Positions 22,662 to 30,140 of a stretch of DNA of 32,081 nt are shown one piece after another. The stretch is from the NCBI GenBank assembly GCA_046076045.1, contig JBJTRI010000100.1, positions 1-32,081 of the forward strand. The letters are read 5' to 3'. How positions within the stretch are numbered: position 1 is the first letter of the stretch; every line of letters begins with the position of its first letter. The DNA is from JAIOPA01 sp046076045. GTDB taxonomy: Bacteria; Eisenbacteria; RBG-16-71-46. Below the pieces are notes generated by a model, which was not told where the DNA came from, ran no database searches, and saw only the letters and a list, made by a program, of their open reading frames with translations. The position numbers and the translations under genes were made by a program.

Positions 22662-23006
22662 CTACTTCCGGGCGCTCGGCAGCTTCGCGTGGGCCGCGAA
22701 CAGCGCGGTGAGGTAGCGGTTCACCTCCTCGCGCACGATGCCCGGGAGCACCGCGCGGACCTTGTTCTGCACGCCGTCACGCACCTGCGCGGCGATCACG
22801 CTGTCCGCACCGACCTGCGTGAGCAGGCTGGGGCGGCGGCCACGGCGTCCGACGAGTCCCTGCTTCTTGCGCCACGAGTAGTAGGTCACCGGCGTGACGC
22901 CGAATCGCTTGTGGACCTCGTTGGCGGTCATGTTGTCCTTGGTCGCAGCCGACAGGATCTCGGCCCTCTTCTGCGCGGTGTAGCTCTTCCGCGGTCGCTT
23001 CGCCAT
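22662..23006 (-). CDS. Small helix-turn-helix (transposase OrfA-like) DNA-binding protein
   Basis: A 114-residue basic protein. Residues about 8-50 (SYTAQKRAEILSAATK, then TANEVHKRFGVTPVTYYSWRKK) form a helix-turn-helix of the type found in IS3 OrfA and related transposase subunits. The C-terminal half (VIAAQVRDGVQNKVRAVLPG, then EEVNRYL) is helical and not recognised. The ATG at 23006 has GGAGG about 5 nt upstream; a longer in-frame ORF to 23180 is rejected for lack of such a site. No transposase partner or terminal inverted repeats flank it, so it is either an isolated remnant or a domesticated regulator. The adjacent upstream 110 bp is lower in GC than its surroundings. Confidence 0.7.
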   Translation of the reverse strand: MAKRPRKSYTAQKRAEILSAATKDNMTANEVHKRFGVTPVTYYSWRKKQGLVGRRGRRPSLLTQVGADSVIAAQVRDGVQNKVRAVLPGIVREEVNRYLTALFAAHAKLPSARK

Positions 23007-23116
23007 CACATCCTCCGAGTCTAGGGGGTGCTGTGTCCTTGCGGGAGCACATGCATGAAGCAATGTGAATCGCACAGTGGGCCCTGTCAACACGCAAGGG
23101 GCGTTTGCGAAGGGTG

Positions 23117-24073
23117 TCATGCGACGAATATGAAATCCCGTCCTTCGAGCCACCCCTGCTCGCGGAGTCGCATCCGCCAACGAGCGCGGGCCTCCGGGGC
23201 CATGAACGCGGCGACGACCGGAGTCGCGAGCACCGAGGGCATGTCCTCGGGCGGGCGCCGTAGTTCGACGGACGCGGCCAAACGCGGTCCGAGCGCGGTT
23301 CGCCAGCGTTCCAGGCTGCTCCCGACCCCCACGAGCGTGGCCTTGCGGTCGTGCGCGAGCAGTCCCCGGTCGAGGGCGGCCACCTTGAGTGCGACGAAGT
23401 TCTCGCGCGAGTAGCGCGCGTCGGTGCGTGTGGAATTCGTGGCGTGCTGCCGCCAGCCATACAAACAGGCTTGTAGTTTGGCGAACCGCGCACCCGACTC
23501 GGCCAGTCGGATCCAGAGGTCGAGGTCCTCGGCCCAGCCGTGCTCGCGCCAGCCGCCGACGCGATCGAGTGCGGTGCGTCGCAGCATCACGCCGCCGTGC
23601 GCGATGGGGCTGTCGATGAGCAACTCATGCAGCATGTCGTCGTGCGTGAGCAGCGAGTTGTGCCATCGCTCCCACCGCCGCATCCCCGTGCCGGTGGCGG
23701 CGCGCGGGAACAGCCGGACCGCGCAGCCGACCACGTCCACCTCGGGGTGCGTCGCGAGGAACGCCACCTGGCGCTCGAGCCGCATGCGGTGCGAGAGGTC
23801 GTCGGCGTCGTGACGGGCCACGAGCGGGGAGCGCGCGAGTTCGAGGGCGGTGGCGAGGGCGGCGGGCAGACCGCGGGGCGGGGTGCGCACCACGCGAAGC
23901 CGCGGGTCGAGGCGGGCGGTCCGCTCGAGCACCTCGCCCGAGCCGTCGCGGGAGCCGTCGTCCACCGCGACCACCTCGTGGTCCGCCAGCGTCTGGCGCG
24001 CCAGCGACGCGAGCGACGGGGCCAGCCACGGGCCGGCATCGCGGACGGGGAGCAGGACGGAGACGATCGGCAT
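23117..24073 (-). CDS. Family 2 glycosyltransferase
   Basis: A 318-residue GT-A-fold glycosyltransferase. The N-terminus VSVLLPVRDAGPWLAPSLAS and VDDGSRDGS bind the nucleotide sugar. The metal-binding DxD lies in RHDADDLSHRMRLE near residue 90, and the catalytic base is likely in WAEDLDLWIRL. There is no transmembrane segment, so it is cytoplasmic or peripheral. The C-terminal 60 residues, ending DFIFVA, are not conserved in ways I recognise. The ATG at 24073 is preceded by TAGCGT 9 nt away. It is probably part of surface-polysaccharide assembly together with the nearby GT39 gene, though a 110-bp gap and the HTH gene separate them. Confidence 0.88.
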   Translation of the reverse strand: MPIVSVLLPVRDAGPWLAPSLASLARQTLADHEVVAVDDGSRDGSGEVLERTARLDPRLRVVRTPPRGLPAALATALELARSPLVARHDADDLSHRMRLERQVAFLATHPEVDVVGCAVRLFPRAATGTGMRRWERWHNSLLTHDDMLHELLIDSPIAHGGVMLRRTALDRVGGWREHGWAEDLDLWIRLAESGARFAKLQACLYGWRQHATNSTRTDARYSRENFVALKVAALDRGLLAHDRKATLVGVGSSLERWRTALGPRLAASVELRRPPEDMPSVLATPVVAAFMAPEARARWRMRLREQGWLEGRDFIFVA

Positions 24074-24082
24074 CGCCGGGGC

Positions 24083-24088
24083 ACGCTA
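24083..24088 (-). promoter_or_regulatory. Candidate -10 element (TAGCGT) of the GT2 gene
   Basis: TAGCGT within GCTAGCGTG ends 9 nt before the ATG at 24073, giving a leader of a few nucleotides at most. The nonamer is identical to the one before the GT39 gene. The 175-bp divergent gap 24074-24248 also serves osmC. Confidence 0.38.
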
Positions 24089-24151
24089 GCCGCTCCCCGC
24101 GCACCCCACAACCGCGGCCGGCGCCGTCTCGCGTTCGGGCGCGCTCGGCCC

Positions 24152-24189
24152 TATCCTCGCGGGTCGAACCCCGGGGCGCGGGCCCGGGG
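24152..24189 (+). promoter_or_regulatory. Candidate osmC promoter -10 and leader hairpin
   Basis: TATCCT (24152-24157) is the best -10-like hexamer in this gap; the start site would be near 24164. Just downstream CCCCGGG (24169-24175) and CCCGGGG (24183-24189) form a perfect 7-bp stem with a 7-nt loop at the very 5' end of the predicted leader. No strong -35 is visible. Confidence 0.35.
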
Positions 24190-24248
24190 ACCCCGAACCG
24201 GTGCTCCTCAGGACGGTCCGGCCATCCGCACCCGCGAGGAGTCACGCC

Positions 24249-24668
24249 ATGAGCGAACGCGCGACGTTGAACGTGCTCCCGCTGACCGAGCATCGGCTGC
24301 GGTTCGAGGCGGGGTTCCCCCGCGGGACCGCCGTGATGGAGAGCGGGAAGGAGGCCCAGGCCCCCAATCCCGTGCAGCACCTGATGACCGCGGTGGCCGC
24401 CTGCATGGCGGTGGACGTGGTCACCATCCTGCGCAAGAAGCGCCTCGTCGTGACCGGCTACACCATCGACATGCAGGGGGAGCGCGCGCCGACCCCACCG
24501 CAGTACTTCACCAGCCTCACATTCACGCACCACGTGCGTGGACAGGGGATCCCGCGCGAGGCGGTCGAGCAGGCCATCCAGCTCTCGTCCGACACCTACT
24601 GCTCGGTGAAGCACACGCTGCGCCCCGACGTCGCGATCCACAACCACATCGAGATCACCGAGGGCTGA
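24249..24668 (+). CDS. OsmC/Ohr-family protein
   Basis: A 139-residue cytoplasmic protein of the OsmC superfamily, whose members reduce organic hydroperoxides with two Cys. Both expected cysteines are present: Cys52 in AVAACMAVDVV and Cys118 in TYCSVKHTL. The pattern PVQHLMTAVAAC matches the OsmC helix that carries the peroxidatic Cys. Length is normal for the family. The ATG is preceded by GAGGAG at about 10 nt. It lies 44 bp upstream of fumC on the same strand and may be co-transcribed. Peroxidase activity is inferred from the conserved cysteines; the subfamily was not resolved. Confidence 0.88.
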   Translation: MSERATLNVLPLTEHRLRFEAGFPRGTAVMESGKEAQAPNPVQHLMTAVAACMAVDVVTILRKKRLVVTGYTIDMQGERAPTPPQYFTSLTFTHHVRGQGIPREAVEQAIQLSSDTYCSVKHTLRPDVAIHNHIEITEG

Positions 24669-24712
24669 GCGCGCACGCGCCCCTCGGGCCCACGACACGA
24701 AAGGACGACGTG

Positions 24713-26110
24713 ATGGAGTTCCGCATCGAGAAGGACAGCTTGGGGCAGATGCAGGTGCCGGCGGACGCGCTGTGGGGGCCGCAGACGCAGCGTGCGGTCG
24801 AGAACTTCCCCATCTCGGGGCAGCCCATGCCGGCCGCGTTCGTGCACACGCTCGGCCTCATCAAGGCCGCCGCGGCGCGCGTCAATCGCGACCTCGGTCT
24901 GCTCGAGGCCCCGATCGCCGACGCCATCGAGCGGGCCGCGCTCGAGGTCTCGGAGGGCCGCTGGGACGCGGAGTTCCCGATCGACGTGTTCCAGACCGGC
25001 AGCGGGACCTCGTCGAACATGAACGCCAACGAGGTCATCGCGCGCCTCGCGTCGCGCGCCTCGGGTCTCAAGGTGCACCCCAACGACCACGTCAACTTCG
25101 GCCAGAGCAGCAACGACGTCATCCCGACCGCGCTGCACGTCTCGGCCGTGGTGCGCATCGAGCGCGACCTGCTGCCGTCGCTGGCGCGGCTGTGGAAGGT
25201 GCTCGACGCCAAGTCGCGCGACTTCCACGACGTGCTGAAGACCGGTCGCACGCACCTCATGGACGCCACGCCCATCCGGCTCGGGCAGGAGTTCTCGGGC
25301 TACGCCTCGCAGGTGCAGCACGGCATCGCCCGCGTCAAGGCCACGCTGCCCGACCTGCGCGAGCTCGCCATCGGCGGGACCGCCGTGGGCACCGGGCTCA
25401 ACACCCACCCCGAGTTCGGGCGACGCATGGCGGCCGAGATCGGCAAGCTCGCCGGGACCTCGTTCGTCGAGGCGCCCAACCACTTCGAGGCCCAGGGCGC
25501 GCAGGACGGGGCGTGCTGGGCGAGCGGCGCGCTCAACTCGGTCGCGGCCAGCCTCATGAAGATCGCGAACGACGTGCGGCTCATGAACTCGGGGCCGCGC
25601 TGCGGGCTCGCCGAGGTCACGCTGCCCGCCATCCAGCCGGGCTCCAGCATCATGCCGGGCAAGGTGAACCCGGTCGTGTGTGAGGCCGTCACGATGGTGG
25701 GCGCCCAGGTCATGGGCAACCACACCGCCATCACGGTCGGCGCGCAGTGGGGTCAGCTCGACCTCAACGTCATGCTGCCCATGATGGCGCGCAACCTGCT
25801 CGAGAGCGTGCACCTGCTCGCGGCCGCGTCGCGCGTGTTCGCCGACAAGGCGCTCGACGGGTTGGTCGCGAACGCCGACACCTGCCGCGACTACATCGAG
25901 ATCTCGCCCAGCATGGCGACCGCGCTCAACCCGCTCATCGGTTACGACAAGGCGGCCGAGATCGCCAAGCGCTCCTTCCAGGAGCGTCGTCCGGTGCGCG
26001 AGCTCGCGGCCGAGATGACCACGCTCACGAAGGCCGAGATCGACGCCGCGCTCGACCCGGCGCGGCAGACGCAGCCCGGTCTCGAACTGGGCGGCGGCGC
26101 GGGCGGCTGA
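24713..26110 (+). CDS. fumC: Class II fumarate hydratase
   Basis: A 465-residue oxygen-stable, iron-free fumarase interconverting fumarate and malate in the TCA cycle. Signatures in order: DALWGPQTQRAVENFPISG near the N-terminus, TGSGTSSNMNANEV, NFGQSSNDVIPTA, GRTHLMDATP with the conserved His, GGTAVGTGLNTHPEF and the superfamily signature GSSIMPGKVNP at about residues 310-320, including the catalytic serine. Length is typical of FumC and too short for class I enzymes. AAGGA precedes the ATG. The stop is 4 nt before the GTG of the downstream dehydratase, so the two are an operon. Confidence 0.96.
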   Translation: MEFRIEKDSLGQMQVPADALWGPQTQRAVENFPISGQPMPAAFVHTLGLIKAAAARVNRDLGLLEAPIADAIERAALEVSEGRWDAEFPIDVFQTGSGTSSNMNANEVIARLASRASGLKVHPNDHVNFGQSSNDVIPTALHVSAVVRIERDLLPSLARLWKVLDAKSRDFHDVLKTGRTHLMDATPIRLGQEFSGYASQVQHGIARVKATLPDLRELAIGGTAVGTGLNTHPEFGRRMAAEIGKLAGTSFVEAPNHFEAQGAQDGACWASGALNSVAASLMKIANDVRLMNSGPRCGLAEVTLPAIQPGSSIMPGKVNPVVCEAVTMVGAQVMGNHTAITVGAQWGQLDLNVMLPMMARNLLESVHLLAAASRVFADKALDGLVANADTCRDYIEISPSMATALNPLIGYDKAAEIAKRSFQERRPVRELAAEMTTLTKAEIDAALDPARQTQPGLELGGGAGG

Positions 26111-26114
26111 CGCG

Positions 26115-27116
26115 GTGGACGGGGTCGCGCATCACGGCGTGCCGGACGAGGCCGAAATGGCCGTCCGGCTCGCCGCCGCGCGTGCGCGGTTGGCGGGCGT
26201 GGCGCACGTCACACCCGTGCTGCGCTCGCGTCAGCTCGACGAGCGCACCGGGGCGCAGGTGTTCCTCAAGTGCGAGAACCTGCAGCGCGTCGGGGCCTTC
26301 AAGTTCCGCGGGGCGTGGAACGCGATCAGCGCGCTCGACCCGGCGGTGCGCGCGCGCGGCGTGGTCGCGTACTCGTCGGGCAACCACGCGCAGGCGGTGG
26401 CGTGCGCCGCGCAGCGGCACGGCGTGCCGGGCCACATCGTGATGCCGTCGAGCGCGCCGCGGCCGAAGCTCGCGGCCACGCGCGACTACGGCGCCACGAT
26501 CCACCACCACGACCTCATGGGCGAGACGCGTGAGGGACTGGCCGAGCGCCTCGCGCGCGAGCACGGCGCCACGCTCATCCCGCCGTTCGACCATCCCGAC
26601 GTGGTCGCGGGGCAGGGCACCGCGGCCGCCGAGTTGCTGGAATCCCACGGCCCGTTCGATCTGCTGGTGGCCTGTCTGGGTGGCGGTGGGCTGCTGGCCG
26701 GCACCGCCGTCGCGGCCGCCGTGGACGGGCGCGGGGCGCGTGTGGTGGGCGCCGAGCCGGCCGCGGGCGACGACGGGGCGCGGTCGTTCCGCAGCGGACG
26801 ACTCGAGACCGTGCACGATCCCGACACCGTCTGCGACGGCGCGCGCACGCCGTCCTTGAGCGCGCTCACGCTGGCGCTCATCCGTCGGCATGCGCACGAC
26901 GTCGTCACCGTGACCGACGCCGAGGTTCTGGAGGCGCTGGGGTTCCTGTGGGAGCGCGTCAAACTGGTGGTGGAGCCGACCGGTGCGCTCGGCGTGGCCG
27001 CACTCCTGCACCGAGGGATCGCGCGCCCCGGCGAGCGGGTGGGCGTGATCCTGTCGGGCGGCAACGTGGACCTGTCGCCCGCCCTGCGCGCGTTCGAGCG
27101 GCCCGCGCGCGGTTAG
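26115..27116 (+). CDS. PLP-dependent threonine/serine dehydratase
   Basis: A 333-residue fold-type II PLP enzyme, most likely threonine ammonia-lyase (threonine to 2-oxobutanoate and ammonia) or a serine dehydratase/racemase. The Schiff-base Lys63 lies in GAFKFRGAWN. The substrate loop SSGNHAQAVA and the phosphate-binding GGGGLLAG are intact. There is no C-terminal ACT regulatory domain, so it matches the catabolic TdcB-like or serine racemase group more than biosynthetic IlvA. It starts with GTG 4 nt after fumC and converges on the TlpA-like gene with a 4-nt gap and no visible terminator. Confidence 0.87.
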   Translation: MDGVAHHGVPDEAEMAVRLAAARARLAGVAHVTPVLRSRQLDERTGAQVFLKCENLQRVGAFKFRGAWNAISALDPAVRARGVVAYSSGNHAQAVACAAQRHGVPGHIVMPSSAPRPKLAATRDYGATIHHHDLMGETREGLAERLAREHGATLIPPFDHPDVVAGQGTAAAELLESHGPFDLLVACLGGGGLLAGTAVAAAVDGRGARVVGAEPAAGDDGARSFRSGRLETVHDPDTVCDGARTPSLSALTLALIRRHAHDVVTVTDAEVLEALGFLWERVKLVVEPTGALGVAALLHRGIARPGERVGVILSGGNVDLSPALRAFERPARG

Positions 27117-27120
27117 ACGG

Positions 27121-28323
27121 TCACTCGATCCCGACCTCGGCGAGCGCGTCGGCGAGGTCCGCCTCGTCGTGCAACCCCAGCATGACCTTCGCCACGTCGC
27201 CGTTGCGGTCCACGATGACGGTGAGCGGGATGGAGTTCGCGCGGTAGAGCGAGCCCACCTTGCCCGAGAGGTCCATGAGCACGGGCACGTCGAGCTTCTG
27301 CTTCTCGAGGTAGGCGCGCACCTTGTCCTCGTCCTCGCGCACGTTGACCGCGTACACCACCAGTCCGTCCTTGGCGTGCGCCCGCATGGCCTGGGCCACG
27401 ATGGGCAGCCAGCGTCGGCACGGACCGCACCACGTCGCCCAGAAGTCGAGCAGCACGACCTTGCCCTTGAGCGAACTCAGCGTGACGGGCGAGCCGTCGG
27501 CGAGCGTCTCGAGCGTGAAGTCGATCGCGGGGCGGCGCTCCATGGAGGCGTGCTCGGCCGAGGGCTGCGAGAAGCGGCGCACGCGCCGCAGGCCGTCCTC
27601 GCCGGGGCCGCGGAACGCGGTGTCGGGGAGCTTGGCGTCGGGTTCGGCGACCACGAGTCGCGTCACGCTGGTGGAGTGCACCAGCCCCATCTGCGGGTGC
27701 TGCACTTCGACGCGCAGGGAGTCGAGCAGCACCATGCGCGAGACGGGGTCCACCCACAGCACGCGCGGGGACACGGTGACGCCCTCGAGCGCTCCCTCGC
27801 CGGGCGGCGGCAGGGTGAGGGCGTAGCGCTCGCAGCGCACGACGCCGGCTACGGTGTGCACGGTGTCGGGCCCGAGCGCGCGCACCGCGGTCGCCGCGAC
27901 GAGCAGTTGCGCGTACTCGGCGGCGGGGTCGATCTGGCGGTCGAACTGCGCGCCCTCGGGCGTGGCGCGCACCGCGCTCACGGCACGCACCATGTACTGG
28001 CCGAGGGCCGGCGCCGCGGTCCACAGGCTGTCGCCGTCGGTCGCCATGCGCTGCACGCCCTCGGGGGTGCGGATCGTCGAGGCGAACCGTCCCGGGCGAT
28101 GCACGAGGAACCGCATCGAGGTGACCTGCTGGCGCTTCTCGGTCGCGTTGCCGACCTCGTTCACGCCCTGCCCTTCGAGCTGATAGCTCGTGAGCGTGCG
28201 ATAGCGCTCGGCGACGCGCTCCAGCGCACGGCTCGCGGCGTCCGCGCTCGGGCGGGTGGGCGGCGTCGCGGCGATGGAGGCGGCGGCGATCAGGACGAGG
28301 GCGAGGACGGGACGCAGGTGCAT
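27121..28323 (-). CDS. Exported TlpA-like thioredoxin with N-terminal DUF2092/LolA-like domain
   Basis: A 400-residue exported protein. A signal peptide (residues 1-20, ending IAATPP) leads into an N-terminal domain of about 220 residues. The pattern ERVAERYRTLTSYQLEGQG, then MRFLVHRPGRFASTIRTPEG, then MATDGDSLWTAAP is that of DUF2092/LolA-type lipoprotein-handling beta-folds. The C-terminal 150 residues are a TlpA/ResA thioredoxin with the redox motif WCGPC at about 297-301 and a cis-Pro in NSIPLT. Such proteins act as periplasmic disulfide reductants, including in cytochrome c maturation, which would suit the haem-rich cluster in this window (inference). It has a GGAAGG ribosome site and a TATGCT -10-like hexamer at 28360-28365. 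Confidence 0.85.
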   Translation of the reverse strand: MHLRPVLALVLIAAASIAATPPTRPSADAASRALERVAERYRTLTSYQLEGQGVNEVGNATEKRQQVTSMRFLVHRPGRFASTIRTPEGVQRMATDGDSLWTAAPALGQYMVRAVSAVRATPEGAQFDRQIDPAAEYAQLLVAATAVRALGPDTVHTVAGVVRCERYALTLPPPGEGALEGVTVSPRVLWVDPVSRMVLLDSLRVEVQHPQMGLVHSTSVTRLVVAEPDAKLPDTAFRGPGEDGLRRVRRFSQPSAEHASMERRPAIDFTLETLADGSPVTLSSLKGKVVLLDFWATWCGPCRRWLPIVAQAMRAHAKDGLVVYAVNVREDEDKVRAYLEKQKLDVPVLMDLSGKVGSLYRANSIPLTVIVDRNGDVAKVMLGLHDEADLADALAEVGIE

Positions 28324-28398
28324 GGGACCTTCCGGGGAGGGGGCGAGGGTGACCCCATGAGCATACCCCACGGTGCGATGACGGGCCGTGGAACGCGG

Positions 28399-28433
28399 CG
28401 GGGGCATCCAGCGGACCGCGCCGGACGCCCCCG
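28399..28433 (-). terminator. Hairpin terminator after pgi
   Basis: CGGGGGCATCC (28399-28409) pairs with GGACGCCCCCG (28423-28433) over 11 positions with one A-C mismatch and a 13-nt loop. It lies 16 nt past the pgi stop codon on the minus strand and would separate the sugar-phosphate operon from the TlpA-like gene. Confidence 0.65.
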
Positions 28434-28448
28434 TGGAGACGCGCGGGA

Positions 28449-30140
28449 CTAGCCGCGTGCCGCGGCCTCGAAAGCCTCGGCCAGTCGTGCGAGACCCGCG
28501 TCGGCGTCACCGCCCACGTGGATGCGCAGGGCGCGCAGCCCGTGCGCGTCGAGCACCTCGTGGTCGCCCGCGGCCTGCGCGTCGCGCAGCGTGCGGAACC
28601 CGAACGCCTCGCCCGGGATGGGCTCGTCGCCCTCCTCGACCGTGACCTCCAGGAACACACCGGTGCCGGGGCCGCCCTTGTGGAGCTGCCCGGTCGAGTG
28701 CAGGTAGCGCGGCCCGTAGCCGAGCGTGGCCGCGGCGCGCGCACCCGTGCGGAGGGCGTGCCGCACGCGCTCGAGCGAGGCGTGGCGCGCGTCGGTGCGG
28801 TGCAGGTACGCGAGCACCGCGCCGTAGTCGCCGGGGCGGAACCACGCCAGGAACGCGCGCGCCCACGCGACCGCATCGCCTTCGGGCGCGGTCACCGTGG
28901 GGGCGGCGTGCCATTCGAGGGAGCCGTCGCGCGCGCGCGGCGCGTGGGCCGGGAGCACGCCCTGCGCGGTGGCCTGCTGCAGGACGCGCTTGGTGGCGGC
29001 CTTGGCCTCGGACACGTTGGGTTCGTCGAACGGGTTCACGCCGAGCACCGCGCTCGCGACCGCGGTCGCGAGCTCCCAGCGCAGGAACTCCGCGCCGATG
29101 CCGAGCGCGTGCGGCCGGCTCCACTGGATCACCGGGTGACCCGCCGCGGCCAGCGCGTCGAGCGCGGCCGAGGTCGCGGCGTCGGGCGCCCCGATCGTCA
29201 CCGACACGAACACGCGGTCGTGGCCGTACGCCTCAGGGCTCGCGAGCGCCTCGCCGTCCACGGGCAGGATGCCGCGGCCCTCCTTGCCCGTGCTCTCGGC
29301 GACCAACTGCTCGATCCACACGCCGAGGGGCTCGAGGCCTGCGCCGAGCACGAGCGTGAGCTTGTCGCGTCCCGCGTGCGCGAGCACGCCGAGGGCGGCC
29401 CCGAGCGTGAGGGCGGTGCCGTGGTCGAGCAGGTCAGCGCGCTCGGCCATCGCCTCGCGGCACAACTCGGCGGGGTCCACGCCGAGCAGCGCCGCGGGCA
29501 CGAGCCCGAAGCACGACAACGCCGAGTAGCGCCCGCCGATGTCGGCGGGGTTGGTGAACACGCGTCGGTAGTGGTGCGCGCCCGCGTGCGACTCGAGGCT
29601 CGTACCGGGGTCGGTGATCGCCACGAACGAGCGGCCTGCGGCGTCGCCGAGCGCGGTGACCGCGCGCGCGCGGAACGCCTTCTCGAACGAGGTCACCTCG
29701 ATCGTGCCGCCGGACTTGGAGGCCACCAGCACCAGGGTGCGGCGCGGGTCGCACGTGGCTGCGGCCGCGCGCACCGCGGCCGGCGAGGTGTCGTCGAGCA
29801 TGGTGAGCGGCAGTCCGCCCGGGCCCACGCCCAGCACGCGCGACAGCACCTCGGGGGCGAGGCTGGAACCGCCCATGCCGAGCAGCAGCACGCGCTCGAA
29901 GCCGGCGTCGGCCACGTCGGCGGCGAAGTCGCGGAACTCCCCGGCGCGCTCCAGCATGGCCGCGGGCGAGTCCACCCAGCCGAGCCGGTTGGCGATCACC
30001 GCGCGGCGCGAGGGGTCGTCGCCCCACAGCGAGTCGTCGCGCTGGACGAGCCGCGTGTGGAAGCCCTCGCCGCGCAGCATGGCAACGCGGTCGGCCACCG
30101 CCTGCGCGTGTGCACCGAGACGCAGCGTGAGCGCGCTCAT
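28449..30140 (-). CDS. pgi: Glucose-6-phosphate isomerase (Pgi half of the Tal-Pgi type)
   Basis: A 563-residue cytoplasmic enzyme interconverting glucose 6-phosphate and fructose 6-phosphate. SIS-domain motifs are visible: LLLGMGGSSLAPEV, LVLVASKSGGTIEVT with the phosphate-binding Ser/Thr, and IGGRYSALSCFGLVPAAL. The C-terminal section (FRPGDYGAVLAYLHRT, then YGPRYLHSTGQLHKGGPGTG) matches the Pgi half of the bifunctional transaldolase/phosphoglucose isomerase proteins rather than classical E. coli Pgi. Here it is a separate gene whose ATG overlaps the tal stop in an ATGA. The open frame continues upstream through tal but is only a shadow there. Confidence 0.93.
   Translation of the reverse strand: MSALTLRLGAHAQAVADRVAMLRGEGFHTRLVQRDDSLWGDDPSRRAVIANRLGWVDSPAAMLERAGEFRDFAADVADAGFERVLLLGMGGSSLAPEVLSRVLGVGPGGLPLTMLDDTSPAAVRAAAATCDPRRTLVLVASKSGGTIEVTSFEKAFRARAVTALGDAAGRSFVAITDPGTSLESHAGAHHYRRVFTNPADIGGRYSALSCFGLVPAALLGVDPAELCREAMAERADLLDHGTALTLGAALGVLAHAGRDKLTLVLGAGLEPLGVWIEQLVAESTGKEGRGILPVDGEALASPEAYGHDRVFVSVTIGAPDAATSAALDALAAAGHPVIQWSRPHALGIGAEFLRWELATAVASAVLGVNPFDEPNVSEAKAATKRVLQQATAQGVLPAHAPRARDGSLEWHAAPTVTAPEGDAVAWARAFLAWFRPGDYGAVLAYLHRTDARHASLERVRHALRTGARAAATLGYGPRYLHSTGQLHKGGPGTGVFLEVTVEEGDEPIPGEAFGFRTLRDAQAAGDHEVLDAHGLRALRIHVGGDADAGLARLAEAFEAAARG

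Noticed and set aside
23007..23180. N-terminal extension of the HTH gene to 172 residues
   Set aside because: GGAGG lies directly before the ATG at 23006 and the extra residues lie in non-coding-like, lower-GC DNA.
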